This document shows positions 43,085-52,394 of a stretch of DNA of 64,000 nucleotides, piece after piece (positions within the stretch are counted from its first letter, which is position 1; each line of letters opens with the position of its first letter). Below the pieces are notes generated by a model. The model saw only the letters and a program-made list of their open reading frames with translations. It ran no database searches and was not told the DNA's origin. Source of the DNA: Microbulbifer sp. VAAF005 (lineage in GTDB: Bacteria > Pseudomonadota > Gammaproteobacteria > Pseudomonadales > Cellvibrionaceae); the NCBI RefSeq assembly GCF_030012985.1, contig NZ_CP120233.1:3328501-3392500 (forward strand). The letters are read 5' to 3'. The position numbers and the translations under genes were made by a program.

Positions 43085-44212
43085 TCAGGAGCGGCACCAA
43101 ACTGTAGGGTCCTGCGCTTTACCCCGGTGGCGAATTTCGAAGTAAACACCGCTATGGCTGAGTCCACCGCTATTGCCAACCCGAGCGATGGTGTCACCAC
43201 TTTCCACCCACTCGCCAATATTGCGGGTGAGGGACTGGTTGTGGGCGTAGAGACTCATGTACTCCTCTCCATGATCCAGGATAACCAGCATGCCGTGGCC
43301 GCGCAGGTAATCGGAGAAAACCACGCGGCCGCGGTGGATTGCCCGCACCGGCTCCCCTTCATTGGCGCGCAAGGTGACACCTTTCCAAGTGATGCCATTG
43401 GCGCGGCGCTGTCCATAGGCATTGGCGCGGCGGCCATCAACAGGCCACTGCATCTTGCCCCGCTGGCGCGCAAAGGGCTTTTGCTCGCTGGGGTTTACCA
43501 GTGAGGCGATGGCGCGACCTACTTCGTCGACCAATTTTTGTAGGCGTGTGCGATCTCCTTGGAGCTGCTTGAGTTCACCGCTGCCATCGGAGAGCCGCGC
43601 CGCAAGTTTATCCAGCGTGTCCTTGCGATTCTGCTGTGCGACGCGCAGTTTGCTCTGGCGTTTCTGCAGCTGCTCTCGCTCCGCTTTCAGGGTCTCGCGC
43701 TCGCGCTCAATGGAGGCGGATACGGTTTTCAGTGAGGTGAGGGTTTCAAGGTAAGTGTCTATGATGCGGCTGCGTTCTTGGAGGAAGTAATCGTGGTAGC
43801 GGAGATGGCGGGCGACGTTCTGTGGATCTTGCTGGTTGAGCAGGAGCTTGATCTGCTCCTGTCGGCCTAGTCGGTATGCGGCGGCGATCTCCTGCTCGAC
43901 CCGCCGCTGCATACTTCGTCGCGACTCTTGCAGTTGCTGTTGTTCCTGCTGGAGTTCGTGCAACTTGTCCGAGCGGCTGCGCATATCCTGTTTGATCTTG
44001 TCTATGCGCTGGTGCAGCCCGGAAATATCTTTCTCGTTCTCTTCCAAATCCTTGAGCAATTGGTCGCGCTGGCCCTGCACCTGATTGAGTTCCTGTTGCA
44101 GGGACTCAATGCGTTGCTTGATTTGCGCCAGGCGCGCCTGCTCATCTCCCTCTGCCTGGCTCCAGGCGGGTAGGGAAATCAGTGTGATCAGGAAGAGTAC
44201 GAGAGTTTTCAT
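43085..44212 (-). CDS. envC: Murein hydrolase activator EnvC
   Basis: Periplasmic activator of the amidases that split daughter cells. 375 aa with signal peptide (LVLFLITLISLPAWSQA), a long coiled coil (about 20-245, for example RLAQIKQRIESLQQELNQVQ) and a C-terminal LytM/M23 domain (GVTLRANEGEPVRAIHRGRV, LVILDHGEEYMSLYAHNQSL, SHSGVYFEIRHRGKAQDP). The zinc site looks incomplete (no H-x3-D, and only one His in LYAHNQ), as in EnvC, which regulates rather than cuts. Overlaps gpmI by one base. Confidence 0.92.
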   Translation of the reverse strand: MKTLVLFLITLISLPAWSQAEGDEQARLAQIKQRIESLQQELNQVQGQRDQLLKDLEENEKDISGLHQRIDKIKQDMRSRSDKLHELQQEQQQLQESRRSMQRRVEQEIAAAYRLGRQEQIKLLLNQQDPQNVARHLRYHDYFLQERSRIIDTYLETLTSLKTVSASIERERETLKAEREQLQKRQSKLRVAQQNRKDTLDKLAARLSDGSGELKQLQGDRTRLQKLVDEVGRAIASLVNPSEQKPFARQRGKMQWPVDGRRANAYGQRRANGITWKGVTLRANEGEPVRAIHRGRVVFSDYLRGHGMLVILDHGEEYMSLYAHNQSLTRNIGEWVESGDTIARVGNSGGLSHSGVYFEIRHRGKAQDPTVWCRS

Positions 44213-45759
44213 CAGTCCATTTTTACCAAACTTTGGCCGGTCATTTCCGTCGGCTGTGGCAGATCCATCAACGCTAACATGGTTGGTGCTACATCCGCCA
44301 GACTACCTCCGTCACACATTTGCACATTGCGCTCGCCGATATAAACAAAAGGCACCGGCAGAGTGGAGTGCTGGGTGCTGACCTGGCCGGAGTTGGCGTC
44401 GAACATCTCTTCCACATTGCCGTGGTCGGCAGTTATCAGCACTTCGCCGCCGGCAGCCAGAGCGGCGTTTACGACGCGCTCTACACACTGGTCCAGGGCT
44501 TCGACGGCTTTTACTGCCGCCTCGAAAACACCGGTATGGCCGACCATATCGCCGTTGGCGTAGTTGCAGATAATGGCGTCGTACTCGCCGCTCTCAATCG
44601 CCGCTACCAGTTTGTCAGTGACAATTGGCGCATTCATTTCCGGTTGCAGATCGTAGGTGGCCACATCCGGTGACTTGATCAGTTCGCGGGTTTCGCCGTT
44701 GTAGGGCTCTTCGCGGCCGCCGCTGAAGAAGAAGGTAACGTGGGCGTACTTCTCTGTCTCGGCGATGCGCAGCTGGGTTTTGCCCTCTGCAGACAAGTAC
44801 TCGCCGAGGGAGTTGACCAGGTTTTCTGGCGGGAAGGCACAGCTGGCGTGGATATTGGCAGCATATTCGGTCGTCATGACGAAGTCCGCCAGCTGCGGTT
44901 TGGCTTTGCGCTCGAAGCCGCTGAAGTCCTGCTCGGTAAAAGCGCGGGTTAACTGGCGCGCGCGATCCGGGCGGAAATTCATAAAGATAAGGGCATCGCC
45001 GTCTTGGATAGGAGCGGGCTCGCCAATCACCGTTGGCGCGACAAACTCATCGTTTTCACCGCGCTCATAGGCCGAGGCCAGTCCTGCCAGGGCGTCACTG
45101 GCACGGTGCTCTGCTGTACCCAGGGTCAGCATGTCGTAAACGGACTCGGTGCGCTCCCAGCGCTGGTCGCGATCCATGGCGAAGTAGCGCCCGGCCAGGG
45201 TAGCCATATGGGCATTGCCGACGGAGTCACACACCTGCATCAGGCGCGCCAGGGAGGGTTCGGCACTGCGCGGTGGGGTGTCGCGGCCATCGAGAAATGC
45301 GTGTACATAAATAGCGCGGGCGCCGCGCTGTGCCGCCAGGGTTATCATGGCGACAATATGATCTTCGTGGCTGTGTACGCCGCCTTCGGACAGGAGTCCC
45401 ATAATATGGACGGCGCCGTTGTTGGCGATAGCCTTATCGACCGCAGTGGTGTAAGCGGTATTGCGGAAGAAGTCGCCGTCCTGAATGGCTTTGTTGATCC
45501 GGGTGAAGTTCTGGTAGACCACTCGACCGGCGCCCAGTGTCATATGGCCGACTTCCGAGTTGCCCATTTGTCCATCGGGCAGGCCCACCGCCATCCCGGA
45601 TGTCTGGATCAGGGTTTTTGGGCGGGTTGCCCAGATATTGTCCCAAACCGGAGACTTGGCTGCGTGAATCGCATTGTGCTCGGGATTGTCGCTGTGGCCG
45701 AAGCCGTCCAGAATCAGCAGGACCAGGGGGCGTTTTTGCGGGGCTTGCGTAGCGGCCAT
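44212..45759 (-). CDS. gpmI: 2,3-bisphosphoglycerate-independent phosphoglycerate mutase
   Basis: Glycolytic Mn-enzyme interconverting 3- and 2-phosphoglycerate; 515 aa. Alkaline-phosphatase fold: metal Asp in [10 protein letters not shown], phosphoserine in [14 protein letters not shown], then [11 protein letters not shown] and [15 protein letters not shown], and the C-terminal [13 protein letters not shown] with [16 protein letters not shown] ending. Followed by envC-ctpA in a classical block. A promoter should lie in 45760-45975. Confidence 0.98.
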   Translation of the reverse strand: MAATQAPQKRPLVLLILDGFGHSDNPEHNAIHAAKSPVWDNIWATRPKTLIQTSGMAVGLPDGQMGNSEVGHMTLGAGRVVYQNFTRINKAIQDGDFFRNTAYTTAVDKAIANNGAVHIMGLLSEGGVHSHEDHIVAMITLAAQRGARAIYVHAFLDGRDTPPRSAEPSLARLMQVCDSVGNAHMATLAGRYFAMDRDQRWERTESVYDMLTLGTAEHRASDALAGLASAYERGENDEFVAPTVIGEPAPIQDGDALIFMNFRPDRARQLTRAFTEQDFSGFERKAKPQLADFVMTTEYAANIHASCAFPPENLVNSLGEYLSAEGKTQLRIAETEKYAHVTFFFSGGREEPYNGETRELIKSPDVATYDLQPEMNAPIVTDKLVAAIESGEYDAIICNYANGDMVGHTGVFEAAVKAVEALDQCVERVVNAALAAGGEVLITADHGNVEEMFDANSGQVSTQHSTLPVPFVYIGERNVQMCDGGSLADVAPTMLALMDLPQPTEMTGQSLVKMD

Positions 45760-45882
45760 AGCGACAGTATTCCTCTTCCAAGGGTTAAATTGCGGACGCG
45801 GATTTTAACCTGTGGGGCTGGTATTTCACCATGTTATTTAGCTTAAGCCGGATTACAAAGAGGCTGGGGCGGAGGGATTTGG

Positions 45883-45914
45883 TTGATTAGAATTTCGCCA
45901 TGATCGTGTATACT
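45883..45914 (+). promoter_or_regulatory. Putative promoter of yibN-grxC-secB
   Basis: TATACT at 45909-45914 preceded by TG. TTGATT (45883-45888) is 20 bp away, so spacing is long and the promoter may rely on the extended -10. Confidence 0.35.
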
Positions 45915-45975
45915 CCCGCCGGCATTGGGCGCCGTAGTGCCCTATTGATTACCACTTGAGGATTTTGGGGGCGAA

Positions 45976-46392
45976 GTGGATTTTCTCGACTTTTTAGCTG
46001 AGCAGTGGCTGTTGGTCGGCCTGCTTGTGGCATTGCTTTACGCATTTGTTTTGACTGAGCGATTCAAGTCTGGCGAGCCGGCATCACTTCATGAAGTGAC
46101 CAAGCTGATCAATAGCGACGGGGCCAAGGTGCTGGATATTCGCGATCGCAGCGAGTTCACTGCCGGTCATATTGTCGACTCCCTGCATATTCCCCACGGG
46201 GATGTGGCTGAGCGCATTGCCGAGCTGGAACCGTTTAAAGATAAGACCATTATTGTCGCTGACAAGATGGGGCAGCACGCAGGTCCGGTGGGGCGCATGC
46301 TGAAACAGAAAGGTTTCCAAGTGCGTCGCCTGCAGGGCGGAATGAGCGAGTGGGCTAACCAGAACCTGCCTGTCGTTAAAGGCAAAGGTTAA
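45976..46392 (+). CDS. yibN: YibN-like membrane rhodanese domain without catalytic Cys
   Basis: 138 aa: one membrane helix (WLLVGLLVALLYAFVLTERF) then a rhodanese domain (LHEVTKLINSDGAKVLDIRD, FTAGHIVDSLHIPHGD, RLQGGMSEWANQNL). Where relatives have V-C-K-M-G-Q, this has V-A-D-K-M-G-Q, so the sulfur-carrying Cys is replaced by Asp. GTG start with GGGGGCG upstream. Precedes grxC and secB as in Pseudomonas. YibN of E. coli interacts with the insertase and Sec machinery, a role that would not need Cys. Confidence 0.9.
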   Translation: MDFLDFLAEQWLLVGLLVALLYAFVLTERFKSGEPASLHEVTKLINSDGAKVLDIRDRSEFTAGHIVDSLHIPHGDVAERIAELEPFKDKTIIVADKMGQHAGPVGRMLKQKGFQVRRLQGGMSEWANQNLPVVKGKG

Positions 46393-46422
46393 CCTGAAGT
46401 ATAAGTTTGACGGAGTTTTGTC

Positions 46423-46683
46423 ATGCAGAATGTTGTCATTTATACCACCCGTTTCTGCCCCTACTGTATTCGCGCCAAGCAGCTACTGGATAGCAAGGGT
46501 GTCGCTTATCGCGAAATCCCTGTGGACAATAATCCCGGCTTGCGCGCAGAAATGGCTGACAAGGCGGGGCGCCGCTCGGTGCCGCAGATTTGGATTGGCG
46601 ATAAGCATGTAGGTGGTTGCGACGACCTGATGGCGTTGGAGCGCGGTGGCCGACTCGACAAATTGCTGAAAGCAGCGGGATAA
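46423..46683 (+). CDS. grxC: Glutaredoxin 3
   Basis: Glutathione-dependent disulfide reductase of 86 aa. Active site CPYC at residues 12-15 (TTRFCPYCIRAKQLLD), cis-Pro in RRSVPQIWIGDKHVGGCDDL, which also holds the GSH-binding loop. Middle gene of yibN-grxC-secB, preceded by GACGGAG. Confidence 0.97.
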   Translation: MQNVVIYTTRFCPYCIRAKQLLDSKGVAYREIPVDNNPGLRAEMADKAGRRSVPQIWIGDKHVGGCDDLMALERGGRLDKLLKAAG

Positions 46684-46843
46684 GCGGAAAACTGACGCGG
46701 CCGCCAACATGCGGTCCCCAATTTTTGCTATTTATCCGGTCTGGGCCTTGAAACGTTTTATCGAGGCCCCAACTGTTGAGTTATTACCGGAGTCTTTCTC
46801 ACGGAAGGCATCAATAAACTTTTTATAATGAACAGGCTGTAAC

Positions 46844-47335
46844 ATGGCTGAAGAATTAAATGGCGCAGCGGCAAACGCAGAGGCTCCACAAGTACAATTT
46901 GCGATGCAACGCATCTACCTGAAAGACCTCTCCTTCGAAACCCCGATGGGTGCCGAGGTCTTCAAAAAGCAGTGGAAGCCCCAGGTTAATCAGGAGCTGA
47001 ACACCAAGACCGCGAAGATCGAAGACGATCTGTACGAAGTGGCTCTGACCCTGACTATCACCGTAAAGCTGGAAGAAGATACCGCTTTCCTGGTGGAAGT
47101 AAAACAAGCTGGCCTATTCGGTATCAAAGGTCTGGAAGGTCAACAGCTGGCCCAGGCCCTGAATACTGCCTGCCCGCAAATTCTGTTCCCCTACGCTCGC
47201 GAAGTGATCGATAACGCAGTAGTTAAAGGTTCTTTCCCGGCACTGATGTTGCCGCCTGTGAACTTCGACGCTCTGTTCGCTGCTGCCCTCGATAAGGCAC
47301 AGAAAGAAGCAGAAGGCGCTCAAGCGAACGCTTAA
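46844..47335 (+). CDS. secB: Protein-export chaperone SecB
   Basis: Tetrameric chaperone that keeps preproteins unfolded and hands them to SecA; 163 aa. Family blocks: VQFAMQRIYLKDLSFETPMG, EDDLYEVALTLTITVKLEED, QAGLFGIKGLEGQQLAQALN and ANTACPQILFPYAREVIDN-type, ending LMLPPVNFDALF. A 160-bp gap from grxC suggests its own promoter. Followed by a terminator. Confidence 0.97.
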   Translation: MAEELNGAAANAEAPQVQFAMQRIYLKDLSFETPMGAEVFKKQWKPQVNQELNTKTAKIEDDLYEVALTLTITVKLEEDTAFLVEVKQAGLFGIKGLEGQQLAQALNTACPQILFPYAREVIDNAVVKGSFPALMLPPVNFDALFAAALDKAQKEAEGAQANA

Positions 47336-47360
47336 TTCGTTTTAGCCCAGCTGGCACGAT

Positions 47361-47390
47361 AAAAAGGTCCCTTAGCGGGGCCTTTTTTTA
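47361..47390 (+). terminator. Terminator after secB
   Basis: AAAAAGGTCCC, loop TTAG, CGGGGCCTTTTTTTA. Strong intrinsic terminator. Confidence 0.9.
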
Positions 47391-47468
47391 TATCTGTAAT
47401 CTCCCCGGGGATAGCGTCCATTTTACTGACTATCCCTCCGCAACCGCAGCACAAACCTGGAGCCGCTT

Positions 47469-47921
47469 ATGCAGTGGGATCTGCCAAACCCATTTATCAC
47501 CAAAGTGACGGTTGGCGCCGAACATGTGGATGGTCTGAGTCATGCCAACAATGCGGAATATGTGCGTTGGTGTGAGGCTACCGCCTGGGCGCACAGCGCA
47601 GCCCTGGGTCTGGATGTCACGAATTATCAGCAGCTTGACCGGGGAATGGCAATTCGTCATGGCGAGTATGACTATATACTGGCGGCCAGAGAGGGGGAGG
47701 AATTGCTGTTTGGCACCTGGCTCACTGAGGTGGACGGGCGTCTGAATATGACTCGCCGCTTTCAGGTGTTTCGCGCCGCCGATAAGGCATTGGTATTGCG
47801 GGCCGAATGGCGGATGGTGTGCATTGAGCTTTCCACTGGCAAGCCAAAACGTATGCCGGCGATCTTCAAGGAAATTTACAGTCCGGCAGTGACTGCCCCG
47901 GAGGCTGAAAAAAATGAGTGA
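47469..47921 (+). CDS. Acyl-CoA thioesterase, 4HBT hotdog fold
   Basis: 150-aa thioesterase probably cleaving acyl-CoA. DGLSHANNAEYVRWCEATAW matches the YbgC/FadM-type signature with a catalytic Asp at the start (D-x2-x-H-x-N-N-x-x-Y). Other hotdog elements: IRHGEYDYILAAREGEELLF, LNMTRRFQVFRAADKALV. Overlaps the following SDR gene by eight bases, suggesting both handle fatty-acyl or related substrates. Confidence 0.88.
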   Translation: MQWDLPNPFITKVTVGAEHVDGLSHANNAEYVRWCEATAWAHSAALGLDVTNYQQLDRGMAIRHGEYDYILAAREGEELLFGTWLTEVDGRLNMTRRFQVFRAADKALVLRAEWRMVCIELSTGKPKRMPAIFKEIYSPAVTAPEAEKNE

Positions 47922-48777
47922 AGAGTTTGTATCCCTGACCAACAATTCAGGGGCGCTTAAGGACAAGACCATCTTTATCACTGGTGCCAGTCGCGGCATC
48001 GGCCGGGCGATTGCCCTCAAATGCGCGGCGGATGGTGCCAATATCGTGATTGCCGCTAAGTCGGCAGAGCCACATCCCAAGCTTCCGGGAACCATCTTCT
48101 CGGTGGCGGAGGAAGTGGAGAAAGCCGGCGGCAATGCCCTGGCCCTGCAGGTGGATGTGCGCGATGAGCAGCGAGTAGAGCAGGCTATGTCGGAGGCTGC
48201 CGAAAAATTTGGCGGCATCGACGCTGTGATTAATAATGCGGGCGCGATCAACCTGACCAATGTTGAGTCGACACCACCCAAGCGCTACGACCTGATGCAG
48301 AGTATCAACAGTCGCGCGGTGTATCTCACCGCCCACTTGGCGACTCCCTACCTGAAAAAAGCTGACAACGCCCATATCCTCAGCCTGTGCCCACCGCTGA
48401 ATATCCAGCCCAAGTGGTTGGGGCCCTTCGCTCCTTACGCCCTGTCAAAGTTTGGTATGACCATTCTCAGCCTGGGTTTGGCGGAAGAGCTGCGTGAGGC
48501 GGGGATCAGCGTGAACACCTTGTGGCCGCGCACGCTGGTGGCCACTGCTGCGATTGAGTTTGCGGTGGGTAGTCGCGATATGTTTGAGCAGAGCCGCAAG
48601 CCCTCAATTATGGCCGATGCGGCCTACGAGATACTGACGACTAAAGATGTCGCCTTGAGCGGTCGCCAGCTAATCGATGAAGAGCTGTTGGCAGAGCGCG
48701 GTGTGAAGGATTTCACCGGTTATGCCCACAATCCAGCCAATGCAGACAATTTAACCAAGGATTTATTTCTCGACTGA
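47914..48777 (+). CDS. SDR-family oxidoreductase, HSDL2-like
   Basis: 287-aa short-chain dehydrogenase. NAD(P) motif TGASRGIGRAIA, NNAG in the middle, catalytic Y-x3-K in FAPYALSKFGMTIL with Ser in AHILSLCPPLNIQ. Sequence around PPKRYDLMQSINSRAVYLTA and NTLWPRTLVATAAIEF is that of the hydroxysteroid-dehydrogenase-like-2 group. It lacks the SCP2 domain of animal HSDL2. Translationally coupled to the thioesterase. Substrate unknown. Confidence 0.88.
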   Translation: MSEEFVSLTNNSGALKDKTIFITGASRGIGRAIALKCAADGANIVIAAKSAEPHPKLPGTIFSVAEEVEKAGGNALALQVDVRDEQRVEQAMSEAAEKFGGIDAVINNAGAINLTNVESTPPKRYDLMQSINSRAVYLTAHLATPYLKKADNAHILSLCPPLNIQPKWLGPFAPYALSKFGMTILSLGLAEELREAGISVNTLWPRTLVATAAIEFAVGSRDMFEQSRKPSIMADAAYEILTTKDVALSGRQLIDEELLAERGVKDFTGYAHNPANADNLTKDLFLD

Positions 48778-48795
48778 CGCTGGCAGGGGGTATTT

Positions 48796-49383
48796 GTGAG
48801 CAGCGACAGCAAATTATTTAAAGACGCTCTCGGTGAAATGGGAGACGTTAAACCGCTGGCGCAGGAGCGCCGCGTCAATTTGCGCAAGGAGCCGAAGCAA
48901 TCTGAGTCTATGTTGCGGGAGCGCCGCGCCGCTGCCACACGACTGACAGAGCGGGAAATGAACCCCCTGTCCGGTGAATATATTGATCTGGTAGAGCCAT
49001 GGGATCCGTTGGAATTCAAGCGCGATGGTGTGCAAAACGGGGTCTATCGCAATTTGCGCCTAGGCAAATACAGCATAGATGCGCGCCTGGATTTACATCG
49101 CCACTCTGTGGAGATGGCGCGCAGGGCCGTGATGGAATTTATCCGTGATTGTGTTGAAGCGGATGTGCGCTGTGCCCTGATTACCCACGGTAAGGGTGAG
49201 GGGCGTAAGCAGCCGGCGTTATTGAAAAGCTGTATCAATCACTGGTTGCCGCAGCTGCACGAAGTACTGGCTTTTCACAGTGCGCAACCCCAACACGGGG
49301 GCTTGGGAGCGACTTATCTGCTGCTGAGAAAGAGTGAACGCAAGCGGCAGGAGAATCTGGAGATACATCAAAGACGCCGTTAA
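48796..49383 (+). CDS. Smr-domain protein (YdaL/SmrA type)
   Basis: 195 aa. N-terminal Arg-rich linker (RRVNLRKEPKQSESMLRERR), then the Smr domain: LDLHRHSVEMARRAVMEFI and ITHGKGEGRKQPALLKSCIN, LAFHSAQPQHGGLGATYLLL. The HGKG and LDLH motifs are the nuclease residues of the family (MutS2-related, RNA or branched DNA cleavage). GTG start at 48796. Followed by a terminator downstream. Confidence 0.92.
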   Translation: MSSDSKLFKDALGEMGDVKPLAQERRVNLRKEPKQSESMLRERRAAATRLTEREMNPLSGEYIDLVEPWDPLEFKRDGVQNGVYRNLRLGKYSIDARLDLHRHSVEMARRAVMEFIRDCVEADVRCALITHGKGEGRKQPALLKSCINHWLPQLHEVLAFHSAQPQHGGLGATYLLLRKSERKRQENLEIHQRRR

Positions 49384-49473
49384 GGTTCTTTTGTAACTTT
49401 TCTGTCACTTATGCAAATTAAGATGCGCCGCTGAGGCTTTCCCCTCAAGAGTGCTTTTTTAGACTCCTAAAGC

Positions 49474-50034
49474 TCATCTTTTTGATTCTTCTTGATTGTC
49501 ATTCTGGCGACCCAATGGGTCGCCTTTTTTATAGGGTTGGGCCTGGCGGTAGCTGCGGTCTACTTGTTCAAACTCAATATAGGCACTGCCATCGGTATTG
49601 CTGATCATCATCTTGTTACCCACGATAACAATCAAATCAGACTTTCTCAGGGCATTGAGGTAATCGATCTCCAGTTCATCGCTGGGGTGTGCTCCCCCCA
49701 TGCGCGCAATAGCGGGAATCCGCTCCCAGGTGAAAGCACCGCTGCTAGTGAGAGAAAATCGCCCCAAGTACGGATTGGTGCCACTGTTGCCCCTAACGTA
49801 ACCAAATTGATCGCATTTGAAAAAGGGTCTATCCCGCCAAAACCTGCTCCAGCTCAGGGTTGAATCATAAGTGCGCCCGGAGTAGTACAAGCTCGATAGC
49901 ACCCACTCGTGCTCACAGGCAGACCAAGCCGATCGTTGGAGTTGGGGAATAGGGGGATTGGGGGTGCTGCAGCCTGCAAGCACCAGGTTGCATACGATAA
50001 TACTCAGTAGTAAGTAAAAAGCACGACGTGGCAT
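49474..50034 (-). CDS. META/HslJ-like lipoprotein 1
   Basis: 186 aa with lipobox (YLLLSIIVCNLVLAGC, Cys21). The pattern YVRGNSGTNPYLGRFSLTSS with FTWERIPAIARMGG is a META domain (G-N-x-G-x-N, then T-R-M), but without the Cys usual at G-C-N. Outer-membrane or periplasmic, function unknown. Its last 18 codons read through a terminator that serves the opposite strand. Neighbour is a second META lipoprotein. Confidence 0.7.
   Translation of the reverse strand: MPRRAFYLLLSIIVCNLVLAGCSTPNPPIPQLQRSAWSACEHEWVLSSLYYSGRTYDSTLSWSRFWRDRPFFKCDQFGYVRGNSGTNPYLGRFSLTSSGAFTWERIPAIARMGGAHPSDELEIDYLNALRKSDLIVIVGNKMMISNTDGSAYIEFEQVDRSYRQAQPYKKGDPLGRQNDNQEESKR
49506..49530 (+). terminator. Terminator after the Smr gene, inside the 3' end of a lipoprotein gene
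   Basis: GGCGACCC-AAT-GGGTCGCC followed by six T. It reads rightward and lies within the coding end of the leftward META lipoprotein (residues about KKGDPLGRQNDN). Confidence 0.85.
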
Positions 50035-50098
50035 GATGTCGTTCTCATTGATTTTGCGACATTTAACCTAAAAATTTACAGGTCTTCTGTGGCGGCGT

Positions 50099-50572
50099 TC
50101 AAGGTCCGGCCTTTACGTATTCTATATAGATATCACCGGAGGGGTCACGAAGTATCAAACGATTCCCGCGCGATTTGGTAAATGCCTGGCGAGTGGCGGC
50201 GAGGGCACCGAGGTAGGCATGCTCTTGCCGCAGCAAGGGTTCGGGGCCGCCCATCTTGGTAGAGACAAAGCTGGAGGTATCCCAAAGTAACTGCCCGTTA
50301 TCGGTTACCTGCACCTCTCCCCGATAGGTGTTTATGCCACTCCTCCCCATGACATTGCCTTGGAGATTGCACACAAAGGTAAAGTCCGCAGGCCTCTGGA
50401 TGTCGACCACCTCACCATTGACGCGCAGGCGCACCAGCTGCCACTTCTTACCACAGACTGCTCCCATACTGCCTGAGGATTGAACAACTTGGGCTTCTTC
50501 TATTCGGTTTGTTAGACATCCGCCGACAACTAATAGGGCTCCCAGAAGCCATATTTGTACCAACCTACTCAT
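50099..50572 (-). CDS. META/HslJ-like lipoprotein 2
   Basis: 157 aa, lipobox in IWLLGALLVVGGCLTNR. META pattern CNLQGNVMGRSGINTYRGEV, WDTSSFVSTKMGGPEPLLRQ, ending RLILRDPSGDIYIEY. A tandem relative of the gene 65 bp downstream. ATG 50572 preferred over 50641, since the longer form has no signal at its N-terminus. Function unknown. Possibly envelope stress related (inference). Confidence 0.7.
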   Translation of the reverse strand: MSRLVQIWLLGALLVVGGCLTNRIEEAQVVQSSGSMGAVCGKKWQLVRLRVNGEVVDIQRPADFTFVCNLQGNVMGRSGINTYRGEVQVTDNGQLLWDTSSFVSTKMGGPEPLLRQEHAYLGALAATRQAFTKSRGNRLILRDPSGDIYIEYVKAGP

Positions 50573-50749
50573 CGACGAATAACTCCCAAACACAAACCCT
50601 TCTCCAGCCCACACCCAAGCCAGCCACTTTTCGGCTTTCACAAAAGCTTAGTTGTTGGCTGCCGTGACGAGACGACAGCAGTGACAAGCTATGCTTGCAC
50701 TGATGTAAAAAAATAGTATTTGGCCATCGATTAAAGGACGGTCGTCGAT

Positions 50750-52186
50750 ATGATCAGGCGCACCAAAATTGTTGCCACCCTGGGTCCAGCTACCGATAAA
50801 GAAGAAACACTTCGGCAATTAATCAAGGCCGGTGTGGATATGGTTCGCCTGAACTTCTCTCATGGAAAAATTGATGATCACAGGCGCCGGGCAAAATTTG
50901 TCCGCGAGGAAGCCGAGCGTCAGTGCAGACATATTGCCCTGCTGGGAGATTTGCAGGGGCCCAAAATTCGTGTCGGAAAATTCACTGATGGGCGTATATA
51001 TCTGCGCAAAGGTGAAGAATTTATTTTGGACCCGGATTGGGATAAAGATAGTGGCAGTCCTGAAGGTGTCTGGGTTGATTATGAAGCACTCGCAGAAGAC
51101 TGTAATGAGGGAGACCGCCTGTTACTGGATGACGGCCGATTGAGTTTGCGCATCAAAAAAATTATTGGTCTGTCGTTAAAAACTGAAGTTGAAAATGGTG
51201 GCTGGTTATCTGATAGAAAGGGAATAAATAAGCAGGGAGGTGGCCTTACTGCGCCGGCACTGACAGAAAAAGACCACCGGGATATCAAAGTTGCCGCCGA
51301 GTTACAGGTAGATTATTTAGCCGTTTCTTTCCCTCGCGATGCTCGCGATATTCACAAAGCGAGAAAGTTACTCAGAGAGGCGGGTGGCACAGCACATATT
51401 ATTGCCAAAATTGAAAGGGCTGAAGCGGTATCCAATGATGCTCGCCTGGAGAAGCTCATCTTGGCCAGTGATGCCATTATGGTAGCGCGCGGTGATCTCG
51501 CCGTGGAGATTGGTGATGCAGAATTAATGGGGGTACAAAAACATTTAATCAGCTATGCCCGCTATCTCAATCGGGTAGTTATTACTGCGACACAAATGAT
51601 GGAGTCGATGATTTCGAGTCCGGTACCTACTCGAGCAGAAGTCTGCGATGTGGCGAATGCAGTACTGGATGGTACTGATGCGGTAATGTTATCTGCTGAG
51701 ACAGCGGCAGGTGAATATCCTATTGAAACCGTTAAGCATATGGCTGAAGTGATTCTTGGGGCAGAAAAACACCGTAAAATTTATTCCACGCCGGAAAGCC
51801 TTCGCGGCGATTACCCTGCGGGTGATGCGTGTATCGCCATGGCCGCCATGATCATCGCGAATCATTGCCGAGAAATTAAAGCCATTATTTGCCAGACCGA
51901 AACTGGAAATACTGCGTTATTGATGTCGAGAGTATGTGCATTAATTCCTATTTACGCTTTTTGTCGGCACCAAAAGTGCTGCAATCGTGTAGCCCTCTAC
52001 AGCGGCGTTGACCCCGTATTAATGGATGTATCCAACATGGACGGCCCGCTGCGAGATCAAAAAGCAATTTCTTATTTATTGGATCAGGAACTGCTAATTT
52101 CAGGGGACTTCGTGTTGATATCCCGGGGCTATCAACAGGATATTGGTGGTCACACCGATACCCTGCGTATTGTCCGCGTGCCCTGA
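50750..52186 (+). CDS. pykA: Pyruvate kinase, PykA type
   Basis: Final glycolytic step, PEP to pyruvate with ATP; 478 aa. IRRTKIVATLGPATDKEETL, NFSHG, LGDLQGPKIRVGKF, catalytic Lys in IIAKIERAEAV, metal Glu/Asp in MVARGDLAVEIGDAELMGVQ, and ATQMMESMI are all present. The sequence resembles E. coli PykA (AMP/sugar-phosphate regulated) rather than PykF. Own promoter region upstream, divergent from the META lipoproteins. Confidence 0.97.
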   Translation: MIRRTKIVATLGPATDKEETLRQLIKAGVDMVRLNFSHGKIDDHRRRAKFVREEAERQCRHIALLGDLQGPKIRVGKFTDGRIYLRKGEEFILDPDWDKDSGSPEGVWVDYEALAEDCNEGDRLLLDDGRLSLRIKKIIGLSLKTEVENGGWLSDRKGINKQGGGLTAPALTEKDHRDIKVAAELQVDYLAVSFPRDARDIHKARKLLREAGGTAHIIAKIERAEAVSNDARLEKLILASDAIMVARGDLAVEIGDAELMGVQKHLISYARYLNRVVITATQMMESMISSPVPTRAEVCDVANAVLDGTDAVMLSAETAAGEYPIETVKHMAEVILGAEKHRKIYSTPESLRGDYPAGDACIAMAAMIIANHCREIKAIICQTETGNTALLMSRVCALIPIYAFCRHQKCCNRVALYSGVDPVLMDVSNMDGPLRDQKAISYLLDQELLISGDFVLISRGYQQDIGGHTDTLRIVRVP

Positions 52187-52226
52187 TACAAACGATTAAA
52201 TTAAAAATTTTCACAGTGCAAATAAC

Positions 52227-52394
52227 TTACCCCGCACGAACACATCTAACTAGTACCTTGGTCTCCAATTCCTGCTCAACACAGCGAAACTTCTGCCCGT
52301 CAAGGGTTAATGACTTTGGGCTTCCCTGGGGCGCGGTTGTCGAACAACCGGCAACTCCTGTCGCCAGGGCCACGGCAAGCAGAATAAGTAACAT
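52227..52394 (-). CDS. Very small lipoprotein (55 aa)
   Basis: ATG at 52394. LLILLAVALATGVAGC is a compact signal with lipobox VAGC, then a 38-residue mature part (STTAPQGSPKSLTLDGQKFR, with two more Cys, ending CVRAG). Weak ribosome site. Convergent with pykA, 40 bp from its stop. No family known. Confidence 0.5.
   Translation of the reverse strand: MLLILLAVALATGVAGCSTTAPQGSPKSLTLDGQKFRCVEQELETKVLVRCVRAG

Noticed and set aside
42928..43218. Leftward ORF of 96 codons overlapping the end of envC
   Set aside because: Different frame from envC, no ribosome site, and basic low-complexity translation.
45004..45846. 280-codon rightward ORF opposite gpmI
   Set aside because: Shadow of gpmI, with no start signal and no recognisable domain.
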